From: JTS-AC122 sp050246015
GTDB lineage: Bacteria > Planctomycetota > Phycisphaerae > Phycisphaerales > UBA1924
Assembly (NCBI GenBank): GCA_050246015.1
Contig: JBFWWU010000003.1
Span: 186,001 to 250,000, forward strand
Direction of reading: 5' to 3'
DNA: 64,000 nt
Shown in pieces: positions 57,295 through 64,000 of the stretch (position 1 is the stretch's first letter; every line of letters starts with the position of its first letter). A program made the position numbers and the translations under genes. Under the pieces are notes generated by a model. That model did not search any database, was not told the DNA's origin, and saw only the letters and a program-made list of their open reading frames with translations.

Positions 57295-57954
57295 ATGTTG
57301 ACCGCCGCCCTCCATCCCGAGCCTCCTCGACCTCGCCGAATCGTTCTGGGCATTTCCGGTGCCTCGGGCGCGGCGTACGCGCTCCGCCTGCTCGAACAGC
57401 TCCTGCTCTCACACACCGAAGTGCACCTGGTCGTCACCGACTACGGGCGGCGCCTGCTCTTCGACGAGGCCCGGGTCACCCACGTCGACTTCGCGTCGAT
57501 GTGCCCCACCATCCCCGACGCCCGCGCCGCCGAGCGGCTTGTCATTCACCCCAACAAGGACGTCGGCGCGACGATCGCTTCCGGGTCCTTCCAGCACGAC
57601 GGCATGGTCGTGCTCCCGTGCTCCTCGGCGTCCCTGGGCGCGATCGCCACCGGCTCGGGCTCCAACTTGCTCACGCGCGCCGCGATGGTCTCGCTCAAGG
57701 AACGCCGACCGCTCCTCCTCTGTCATCGTGAGACTCCCCTGAGCCTGATCGACATCGAGAACATGCGCACGCTCACGCTCGCCGGCGGTATCGTCTGCCC
57801 CACGAATCCCGGGTTCTATCTCCACCCAGAGAGCGTGCAGCACATTGTGGATTTCATGGTCGCCAAGGTCCTGGATCTGTTGAAGATCCCGCACGCGCTG
57901 CTGCCGCGCTGGGGATCCCACGAGGCGCCGGCCGCGCGTCATCAGGCGTCATGA
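57295..57954 (+). CDS. ubiX: UbiX-family flavin prenyltransferase
   Basis: Makes prenylated FMN, the cofactor of UbiD decarboxylases, by joining dimethylallyl phosphate to FMN. The 219-aa protein has IVLGISGASGAAYALRLLEQ (about residues 16-35), VHLVVTDYGRRLL, SGSFQHDGMVVLPCSSASLGAIATGSGSNLLTRAAMVSLKE-type core segments, RPLLLCHRETPLSLIDIENM and PTNPGFYLHPESVQHIVDFMV, all diagnostic. ATG 57295 is used; the frame is open upstream into the divergent gene. A UbiD decarboxylase is not in the window. No ribosome site is clear. Confidence 0.93.
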   Translation: MLTAALHPEPPRPRRIVLGISGASGAAYALRLLEQLLLSHTEVHLVVTDYGRRLLFDEARVTHVDFASMCPTIPDARAAERLVIHPNKDVGATIASGSFQHDGMVVLPCSSASLGAIATGSGSNLLTRAAMVSLKERRPLLLCHRETPLSLIDIENMRTLTLAGGIVCPTNPGFYLHPESVQHIVDFMVAKVLDLLKIPHALLPRWGSHEAPAARHQAS

Positions 57955-58029
57955 TCGCGTCGAGCGTCACACCGCTTGCGCCCAGCGCCCAGCGCCGATA
58001 TCCCATACGGCGCGAAGCGAGCTGGTCCG

Positions 58030-60984
58030 CTAGTTCCCCGATCGGAGCCGTTTGAGCGCTTCCAGCCGCTGCTTGTGCAACTCCACGCTGGGCTCCAGCA
58101 TCGCGACGGCACTGAGGTGCCGTTCCGCCGCGTCGTAGTCTTTCCGTCGGATCGCGACCGTCGCCGCCAGCTCGCGGTTGCCGGCGTCGTACGGAGCGAC
58201 CTGCGTGGCGCGCTCGGCCTTGGCGCGGGCCTTGTCCCAATCGCCCGCGGCGGCGTAGCGCTTGGCCAGTTCCGCCGCATACGCGGACGTCTTCTGCTCG
58301 CGCGCATCAAGCCATTCCAGGTGTTCGATCGCCCGCGGCGCGGTCGCCGGATCCGACAGGTACAGTTTCGCCAGTTGCTGGTGCGGCAAGGGATCCACCG
58401 GGCGCGCCTGCGCGTACCGCTCGAGCAGCGGCGCCATCCCCGGCGTCGCCGACTGGTTCGGCGCGTCCGCCAGTTCTATCCGCACCGCGAGTTCCAGCAC
58501 GTCGGGGTGCGCCGGATGCGCCTCCAGCCATCGCGACACCATCTGCTTGTCGGGCTCGGGGAGTTCTCGATCATGCTCCTGCGCGGCGTCTTGCAGCGCG
58601 CCGGCGAGATCCCGGATCACCTCGGCCACGCGGTCGGCCGCGCGCGGCGCGCCTTCATGGCCGTCCGCTTCGTTCACGCGGGCCGCGTCCTTGCTCGGCG
58701 AGAGTTCCGCCAGCCGCTTCCGCGCCTGCGCCTCCGCGGCGGCCGCTTCCTGCCGCGCGGCTTCTTCGACCAGCAGGTCCTTGACGCTCGGCACGCCCGC
58801 CGGCAGCGCCAGACCCCACTCAATCACCTGCCCCTGCGCCCACGCCTTGAACCGCGAGAGGAACTCGTCGCGCGAGATCCCTAGCACCGACTGGTACGCC
58901 GCCTCTTCTCGCTGCCCCTGCGCGTACAGGTCCATCAGGTCCAGCGGGGCCTTCTTTCCCCAGGTCCGGATGATGTACTCGTACATCCAGTGCCCCTGCG
59001 CGTACGCCTGAGCCCGGTCCGTTGCCCGCTTGGGCCTCACGAACGCCGAGTTGATCTCGGAAAAATCGAACAGCGTTTCAGTCTTCAGCGCTCGCGCCAG
59101 CAACTGGCACGTCGAGTAATCCCTCGGCGACAACTCCAGGTACACCGCCTGGGCTTCCGTGAACCAGTGCGGGATGCGGTTGTTCGTCCGGTCAAGCCCC
59201 ACCGTGTGCGTGAACTCGTGGCGCAGGACCCGGATCCAGTCGTACGGGCCCAGGTGCCCCTTGCCCTCCCGCGGCGCTTCCATCGCGATGCACGACCCCG
59301 TCGACGCCGCGATCGTGTGGATCGCGGGCATCCCCGCGATGCGCACCCCGAACCAGCGATGATCGGGCATCAGGTCGATGTACGTGATCTGCCGCGGCTC
59401 GTGGTCCATCCCCCCGGGCTCATCGCCGGTCACCACCCGGTACATCTCCTCCAGCGGGCCCGGCATGTCCCTGGCCAGCACCTCGTCGTCACCCGGCTTG
59501 TAGCGCACCACGAAGTGCTCGCTCCGGATCGTCGCGTACGTCAGCAGTTCGCGCACCAGTTTCAGCGTGTTGTCCGCTCGAAGATTGAACGGGTCCAGCG
59601 CCACCGCCTCTTCCAGCGCCGGCAGCGCCTTCTCGATCCGCCCCCACTGCACCTCCATCAGCCCAAGATCAATCAGCGGCTCGGCCCACCGGGGCTCCCG
59701 CGCGTGCGCCTTCTCGAAGTACGGCGCCGCCATCGCGTACTGCCGCGCCTCGCTCAGCGCCCGCGCCACCGCCAGCATCGCCAGCCCCGAGCCCGGCGAC
59801 AACTCGTCAAACCCCGCCAGCATCCGGTCCGTCGCCCCTTGGTCGTAGCGGATCGCCTCCACCGCGCAGCGCGCCGCCAGCCCATCGCGGCACCGCGGGT
59901 AGCGGTCCAGCAGCGGCCTAAGCGCCGCTTCCCCCGCGTCGGGCTCACCCTGGCGCACCGCCGCCCTGGCCCGCACGATGCCGGCGTAGATCGACACGCC
60001 CCCGTTGCCGCTCCCCTCTTCACCCTCCGCCTCGTCGTGATCGCCCCCTCTTCCCGATCCCAGCAGATCCAGCCGGCCCGCGATCCCCTCCATCTGCTCG
60101 AAGTTGTACGCATCGACGGACATCTGCCCCAGCAGTGCCCACGCCGCGGCGCACGACGGGTTCAGCGATAGCACCTCCTGCAGCGCCTTGCCCGCTTCGC
60201 CGGGATTGTCCTTGGCGTACAGCAGTTCCGCCTGTGCCAGCCGCGCGGGCCAGTACAGCCGGTTTAGTTGGTTGATCACCCGGTCCAGCGTCTGCATCAG
60301 CGCCTGGTAGTCGGCCCCGGATCCCGGCGCCGCGGGCCCCTTGATCCGCGCCGCGATGCCCAGCGCTCTCACCGCCTCCACAATCTCGTCGGGCTCGGTG
60401 CTCCTGGCCTCCGTCACCGCCCGGCTGGTCTGCTCCGCGATCCGCACCGCCTCATCAAACTCGCCGAGCAGATCGTGCGCCTGCGCCGCGATCCGCCCGG
60501 CCCTCGCCGTGGGTCGCTTCCCATCCGCCTCGACCTGCCGCCGGGAAATCTCGAGCATCGAGATCGCGTCGCGCACCTCGCCGCGGAGCATCGCCGCTTC
60601 GGCCCGGTCCACCAGGCTGACCTCCGGGAGTTGCAGCGCCGGCTCGTCCAGCGCGCCGCACATGAGCGCGGCCGCCGCGATCCGCTGCGGCGTGTTCAAA
60701 TCCGATGCCTTCCACAGCCCGTGAAACAGTCGCGCCTCGCGGGCCGACTCCTCCGTCTGGTAGTCCGCTTCGAGCACCCGCTTCACCGCCCCCGACAGCC
60801 GCGGCGCCCGCATCGCCGTCGGCTGCGGACGATCCTCGACAATCGGAACCGACACCTGCCCCCATGCGCCGCCGGTTCCCCACCCAAGCGAACAGGCAAT
60901 CAGCAGACCCGCCACGCCCCGGCGACACCCGGCCCGGACCCGCCTGGCTCCCTTGCGATTCGCTCGGTCCTTCCGGTCTTTCAT
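58030..60984 (-). CDS. secreted TPR protein with a gluzincin-type metalloprotease domain
   Basis: Exported protein of 984 aa (signal region VAGLLIACSLGWGTGGAWGQ, about residues 28-48). It is built of TPR-like helical repeats at both ends (for example AQAELLYAKDNPGEAGKALQ, AAPYFEKAHAREPRWAEPLI, and at the end RYAAAGDWDKARAKAERATQ) around a central peptidase-like domain: LRHEFTHTVGLDRTNNRIPH (HExxH, about residue 590) followed by WFTEAQAVYLE, where the Glu would be the third zinc ligand. This is the peptidase MA-like arrangement. ATG 60984 has a GAGGGA site; 60999 is possible. It follows the LolA-like gene by 43 bases, so they form an operon. Substrate is unknown. Confidence 0.83.
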   Translation of the reverse strand: MKDRKDRANRKGARRVRAGCRRGVAGLLIACSLGWGTGGAWGQVSVPIVEDRPQPTAMRAPRLSGAVKRVLEADYQTEESAREARLFHGLWKASDLNTPQRIAAAALMCGALDEPALQLPEVSLVDRAEAAMLRGEVRDAISMLEISRRQVEADGKRPTARAGRIAAQAHDLLGEFDEAVRIAEQTSRAVTEARSTEPDEIVEAVRALGIAARIKGPAAPGSGADYQALMQTLDRVINQLNRLYWPARLAQAELLYAKDNPGEAGKALQEVLSLNPSCAAAWALLGQMSVDAYNFEQMEGIAGRLDLLGSGRGGDHDEAEGEEGSGNGGVSIYAGIVRARAAVRQGEPDAGEAALRPLLDRYPRCRDGLAARCAVEAIRYDQGATDRMLAGFDELSPGSGLAMLAVARALSEARQYAMAAPYFEKAHAREPRWAEPLIDLGLMEVQWGRIEKALPALEEAVALDPFNLRADNTLKLVRELLTYATIRSEHFVVRYKPGDDEVLARDMPGPLEEMYRVVTGDEPGGMDHEPRQITYIDLMPDHRWFGVRIAGMPAIHTIAASTGSCIAMEAPREGKGHLGPYDWIRVLRHEFTHTVGLDRTNNRIPHWFTEAQAVYLELSPRDYSTCQLLARALKTETLFDFSEINSAFVRPKRATDRAQAYAQGHWMYEYIIRTWGKKAPLDLMDLYAQGQREEAAYQSVLGISRDEFLSRFKAWAQGQVIEWGLALPAGVPSVKDLLVEEAARQEAAAAEAQARKRLAELSPSKDAARVNEADGHEGAPRAADRVAEVIRDLAGALQDAAQEHDRELPEPDKQMVSRWLEAHPAHPDVLELAVRIELADAPNQSATPGMAPLLERYAQARPVDPLPHQQLAKLYLSDPATAPRAIEHLEWLDAREQKTSAYAAELAKRYAAAGDWDKARAKAERATQVAPYDAGNRELAATVAIRRKDYDAAERHLSAVAMLEPSVELHKQRLEALKRLRSGN

Positions 60985-61027
60985 CGCCAGTTCCCTCATC
61001 TGCCAGCCAAACGTCGTTATCGGCAGT

Positions 61028-61903
61028 TTATTCGAGCTCCTTTTCTTCCTCCTGCCACCCCGCCGGCGTCTCGGTGTTGAATAACGACTCGTCAACCGGC
61101 TCGTTCCGCCGGATATTCCACAGGAAGAACTCCTCACTCCCCGAGTTATTCGGCTTGATCGTCCGGGCCTGCACCGGCAGCAGCCCGTCCTTCTGAAACC
61201 AGATCCGCGCTTCCGCGAAATCCCCGGCGGCCTTCGTCCCAGGCCTCGGGATCAGTTTCAACTGATACGTCTTTTCAAAGTACCCCTTCAGCCCGGCGTC
61301 CGGGCTCTTGAACGTCATTCCGTCCGTCCCCGCCAGCAACTCTACAACAAACCGCTCCTTGATGTCCGCCGGCTTCTGCCCGAACGGCAACGGGAACGGC
61401 CCCTCCCCGATCTTCAGCGGATCGATCGTCTTCCCCTTCGGGCCCAGCCGGTATCGATTGATCTGCTTGTCCTGGCTCGCCTTCTCGACGAACACACCCC
61501 GGTTCAAAATGAAACTCCGATTCTCCTGCGTCAGCGTGCTCCCGCGCTTGAGCGTGTCGAACGTCACGTTGATCGAGCGGGACTTCGCCTCCGCCCCTTC
61601 CTCCCGCGTCACGAAATACACGTGACCCATTCGCACCTGCTCGTCACCGTCCAGTTCGCTCACGGTCTGATACCGCAGGTCCGCCTTCAGAGACTTCAGA
61701 TCCTTGTCGGCGGTCTCCAGCAGCGCCAGCAGTTCATCTGCCGTCGCGGCTTCTTTTCCCGCGACGGCCTTCGCACCCGCCGGTTCCGCCGGCTGCACCA
61801 CCGCCGCCTCCTGCCGAAGCGCCGGCCTGGGCCACACAAACGGCGGCCAACCCGCCCCACCCGCCCCGATCGCCCCCATCACCATGACTATCACGCTGTT
61901 CAT
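61028..61903 (-). CDS. exported LolA-like protein
   Basis: A 291-aa exported protein with a signal-like N-terminus (MNSVIVMVMGAIGAGGAGW). The body has the half-barrel pattern of LolA/LppX-fold lipoprotein carriers: LLALLETADKDLKSLKADLRYQTV, VYFVTREEGAEAKSRSINVTF, SFILNRGVFVEKA, a KTIDPLKIGEGPFPLPFGQ loop, YQLKLIPRPG, ARIWFQKDGLLPVQARTI and FFLWNIRRNEPVDESLFNTE. This resemblance is structural and the family is not firmly identified; planctomycetes have many such proteins. ATG 61903 is preferred over the long open frame to 62242, which overlaps the divergent gmk gene. It is 43 bases from the TPR/metalloprotease gene. Confidence 0.75.
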   Translation of the reverse strand: MNSVIVMVMGAIGAGGAGWPPFVWPRPALRQEAAVVQPAEPAGAKAVAGKEAATADELLALLETADKDLKSLKADLRYQTVSELDGDEQVRMGHVYFVTREEGAEAKSRSINVTFDTLKRGSTLTQENRSFILNRGVFVEKASQDKQINRYRLGPKGKTIDPLKIGEGPFPLPFGQKPADIKERFVVELLAGTDGMTFKSPDAGLKGYFEKTYQLKLIPRPGTKAAGDFAEARIWFQKDGLLPVQARTIKPNNSGSEEFFLWNIRRNEPVDESLFNTETPAGWQEEEKELE

Positions 61904-61949
61904 CGTTCGGTCACCGTTTCTACGATCGCAACACGTCGCCTGTTCAGGG

Positions 61950-61955
61950 TACACT
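61950..61955 (+). promoter_or_regulatory. -10-like element TACACT upstream of gmk
   Basis: GGGTACACTCGC, identical to the sequence before queA, lies in the divergent gap, with TACACT ending 117 bases before the gmk ATG. A long leader or a missed upstream start would follow. Confidence 0.3.
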
Positions 61956-62072
61956 CGCGCTCCCCGCCGGTTGCATGCGCTCACTCTACTCCGCCCGATC
62001 TGGCGCGCGACTGACAGCCTCGCCTGCCCCTTTGCCCGCCCCCCCATTTCCGCCTCGGCTACTCTCCCCGCG

Positions 62073-62720
62073 ATGTCCTCCCCGGATTCCGCCCCGCGCC
62101 ACCGACTCGCCACCGACTCCGACGACGGCTTGCTGCTCATCATCAGCGGGCCCTCCGGCGTCGGAAAAACCACCATCACCCGCGCCGTCGAACGCACCAT
62201 CCCCGGATCCGTCTTCAGCGTCTCCGCCACCACGCGCCCCAAGACCCCCGCCGACGTCGAGGGCGTCGACTACCACTTCGTCACCGACGCCGAGTTTGAT
62301 CGGCTCATCACCGACCACGCCTTCCTCGAATGGGCCGGCGTCTTCGGCAAACGCTACGGCACCATGCGCGCCTGGGTCTTCGAGCAACTCGCGCGCGGGC
62401 GCCTGGTCATCCTCGAGATCGACGTGCAGGGCGCCGCCAAGGTGAAGCAACAGGTTCCCGACGCCTTCGGCATCTTCATCGAGCCCCCCAGCGAAGCGGC
62501 GCTCCTGGAACGTCTCCGCGCCCGCAAGCGCGAGAATGAAGACGTGATCCAACGCCGCTTCGCCGAGGCACGCCGCGAGATTGCCCAGGCGCGCGCCAGC
62601 AACGTTTACAACGCCTTCATCGTCAACCGGGTGCTCGACGAGTCCATCGCTCAAGCGATCTCGTGCGTGCAGGCCGAACTCGACCGCCGACGCGGCGCCA
62701 GCCGCCCCGACCGCAACTAA
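62073..62720 (+). CDS. gmk: guanylate kinase
   Basis: Phosphorylates GMP to GDP with ATP. The 215-aa protein has the P-loop GPSGVGKTT (about residues 26-34), SVSATTRPKTPADVEGVDYHF for GMP binding, FLEWAGVFGKRYGT, LVILEIDVQGAAKVKQ, FIEPPSEAALLERLRARKREN and FAEARREIAQA of the lid. Length is normal. A usual neighbour, rpoZ, is absent: a secreted-protein gene follows after 87 bases. ATG 62073 is chosen as the first codon compatible with the fold; the 18-residue polar N-terminus is slightly long. Confidence 0.95.
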   Translation: MSSPDSAPRHRLATDSDDGLLLIISGPSGVGKTTITRAVERTIPGSVFSVSATTRPKTPADVEGVDYHFVTDAEFDRLITDHAFLEWAGVFGKRYGTMRAWVFEQLARGRLVILEIDVQGAAKVKQQVPDAFGIFIEPPSEAALLERLRARKRENEDVIQRRFAEARREIAQARASNVYNAFIVNRVLDESIAQAISCVQAELDRRRGASRPDRN

Positions 62721-62807
62721 AACACTTCCCGGGCGACGGCGGCGTCCGCAACCGCGCGCGCCCCACCCGGTTGGCGCTGCTGGATATTCGCTTGAGGAGA
62801 ACCTGCC

Positions 62808-64000
62808 ATGCGACACATCTCGCGTCTGGCGCATCGGGCCGCGTGCTGCATCGCCCTGACCGCCGCCGCCCTCGTTGGCCCACCAGCCACGCTGGCTCAG
62901 ACGCCCCCGGCCTTCTCGGACGCCTTCGACGCCGCCTCTCCCGGCCGGCCCGCCCCGGACTGGTTCGTGCCCACGCCCACCCATGTCGCGGAGGTGATCG
63001 CCGCGGGCGATGCCGACGGCGGCCGCGCGCTCCGACTCGCCCCCGCCGACCCCGCCGCTCCCCCGGCGTTCGGCAACGTCATGCGCGTCCTGCCCGCCGG
63101 TCCGTTCGCTGATCGCCGCGTGATCCTTCGCGCCAAGGTCCGAGTTCAAGGAAACTCAAATGCTCGCGCGCAGATGTGGCTTCGCGTTGATCGCCGGGGC
63201 GGCCAACCCGGCGCGTTCGACAATATGAACGACCGCCCCATCCGGAACCCTGCATGGACCGATGCCACCATCGAAGCCGACATCGATCCCGACGCCACGT
63301 CGATCAACATCGGCTTCATGAGCCTGGGCGGCGGAACGGTCTTCATCGATTCGGTCTCCCTCGCCATCACCGGCGACCCCGCGCCGCGCCAGGCCCCAAC
63401 GGGGGCGGCGTCGCTCACGCCCCGCGCGATTGAAAACCTCGCCGCCGCCGCCCACCTCCTCGCGTACGTTCGATTCTTCGTGGCCAGCGACCAGGCCGTC
63501 GGCGTCGCATCGTGGGATCACGTCTACGTGGACATCATCGAGCAGGCCGAGGCCGCCCGGGATCCATCGAGCCTGGCGCGCATCCTCCAGGACTCGCTCC
63601 GTCCGCTGGCGCCGACGCTCCAGGTCTGGGCCGGCGCACCGGCCGACGCCCCGCCACCACCGCCCATTCCCGACGTTTCCAAGCCCACCGCGGTGGCCTT
63701 CTGGAAGCACCACGGCGCGGGGTCCGCCACCGCCGCTCGCGCCGGCAACGTCTACGCCAGCCGCGTCGAACGATCGGCGATCCCCGACCTGATCGACAGC
63801 GGGCAGCACGAGGGTCACTTCCGCATCAAGGCGCTCCCCGGCGGCGTGTCGTGCCGCATCCCCGTCCGCGTCTACGCCGACGACGCCGGCACCATCCCCC
63901 CGGGCCCGACGCCCAAACCCTGGTCCAAGGACCAGCCGCGCCCGACCTTGACGGCCATGAATCGCTCGACGCGCCTGGCCGGCGTCGCCATCGCGTGGGG
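62808..64000 (+). CDS. start of a secreted S41-peptidase-like protein (partial, cut by window edge)
   Basis: The frame from ATG 62808 is open to the end of the window (397 codons) with no stop, so the gene continues beyond it. GAGGAG lies eight bases upstream. A signal peptide (residues 1-34, ACCIALTAAALVGPPATLAQ) is followed by a jelly-roll-like part (about 38-195: FSDAFDAASPGRPAPDWF, MWLRVDRRGGQPGAFDNM, GGGTVFIDSVSLAI) and then LTPRAIENLAAAAHLLAYVRFF followed by VASDQAVGVASWDHVYVDII, the pattern that precedes the catalytic domain in many S41 C-terminal-processing-like peptidases. The catalytic Ser/Lys are not yet reached, so the assignment is provisional. It lies 87 bases after gmk. Confidence 0.7.
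   Translation, partial: MRHISRLAHRAACCIALTAAALVGPPATLAQTPPAFSDAFDAASPGRPAPDWFVPTPTHVAEVIAAGDADGGRALRLAPADPAAPPAFGNVMRVLPAGPFADRRVILRAKVRVQGNSNARAQMWLRVDRRGGQPGAFDNMNDRPIRNPAWTDATIEADIDPDATSINIGFMSLGGGTVFIDSVSLAITGDPAPRQAPTGAASLTPRAIENLAAAAHLLAYVRFFVASDQAVGVASWDHVYVDIIEQAEAARDPSSLARILQDSLRPLAPTLQVWAGAPADAPPPPPIPDVSKPTAVAFWKHHGAGSATAARAGNVYASRVERSAIPDLIDSGQHEGHFRIKALPGGVSCRIPVRVYADDAGTIPPGPTPKPWSKDQPRPTLTAMNRSTRLAGVAIAW

Overview
The window is GC-rich bacterial chromosome, densely packed with genes on both strands, and every part looks like ordinary core or near-core genome. The best guess for the source is a planctomycete of the Phycisphaerae/Phycisphaerales type. Two secreted proteins (a haloperoxidase and a kelch/Ig protein) end in the EF-hand-like module 'DFN.DG..NSQDFFDFL..FF', which I associate with that lineage. 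The response regulator with an N-terminal excisionase-type helix-turn-helix, the isolated rpmA and rplL genes and the many large secreted proteins of unknown function fit the same picture. The assignment rests on protein character, not on a marker gene or a search.

Region by region. 1-7.6 kb: tail of an unknown gene, a secreted protein, rpmA (bL27) with a clear terminator, purQ on the other strand, an OmpA-like lipoprotein, glgP, a YmdB-type phosphodiesterase and an HTH-receiver protein. 7.7-9.9 kb (minus): a DUF3754/TMEM143-like membrane protein, a gp19-type contractile tail-tube protein and a small unknown protein. 10-11.8 kb: LolD-like ATPase and an alpha/beta hydrolase. 11.8-19.8 kb (minus): overlapping genes for XdhC, a MobA-like nucleotidyltransferase, AddB and AddA. 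20.2-26.2 kb: rplL, then a minus-strand pair (cation/proton antiporter, then a trehalose-phosphatase/GH15 fusion) facing a divergent MscS channel, which together suggest osmoadaptation. 26.2-29.5 kb (minus): two tandem paralogous secreted helical proteins and a PabA/TrpG glutaminase. 29.7-33.1 kb: PhoU, pterin dehydratase, GluQ, DUF192 lipoprotein, PduO-type adenosyltransferase. 33.2-35.2 kb: vanadium haloperoxidase-like protein. 35.6-42.7 kb (plus): ComEC, a J-domain protein, a sugar transferase, QueA, a DinB-like protein. 43-46.5 kb: an HU-like protein with a repeat-rich control region, a kelch/Ig protein, phenylalanine hydroxylase, a 68-aa gene. 46.5-57.1 kb (minus): acs, proBA, two tandem M1 metallopeptidases, an H-X9-DG-type protein. 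57.3-64 kb: ubiX, a TPR/metalloprotease plus LolA-like pair, gmk, and the start of an S41-peptidase-like secreted protein cut by the window edge.

Functional links. GluQ and QueA belong to queuosine tRNA modification. Phenylalanine hydroxylase and pterin-4a-carbinolamine dehydratase act in one cofactor cycle. ProB and ProA overlap and catalyse the first two steps of proline synthesis. AddB and AddA overlap and should form a recombination helicase-nuclease. GlgP, the trehalose fusion enzyme and MscS/antiporter connect storage sugar and osmotic control. I saw no tRNA, rRNA, CRISPR array, insertion sequence, integrase or prophage cluster. The most unusual items are the orphan tail-tube gene, the trehalose-phosphatase/GH15 fusion in an osmotic cluster, the phased repeats ahead of the HU gene, the near-identical DNA repeats encoding the C-terminal anchor module, and several start codons placed 5-8 bases after -10-like hexamers, suggesting leaderless mRNAs.
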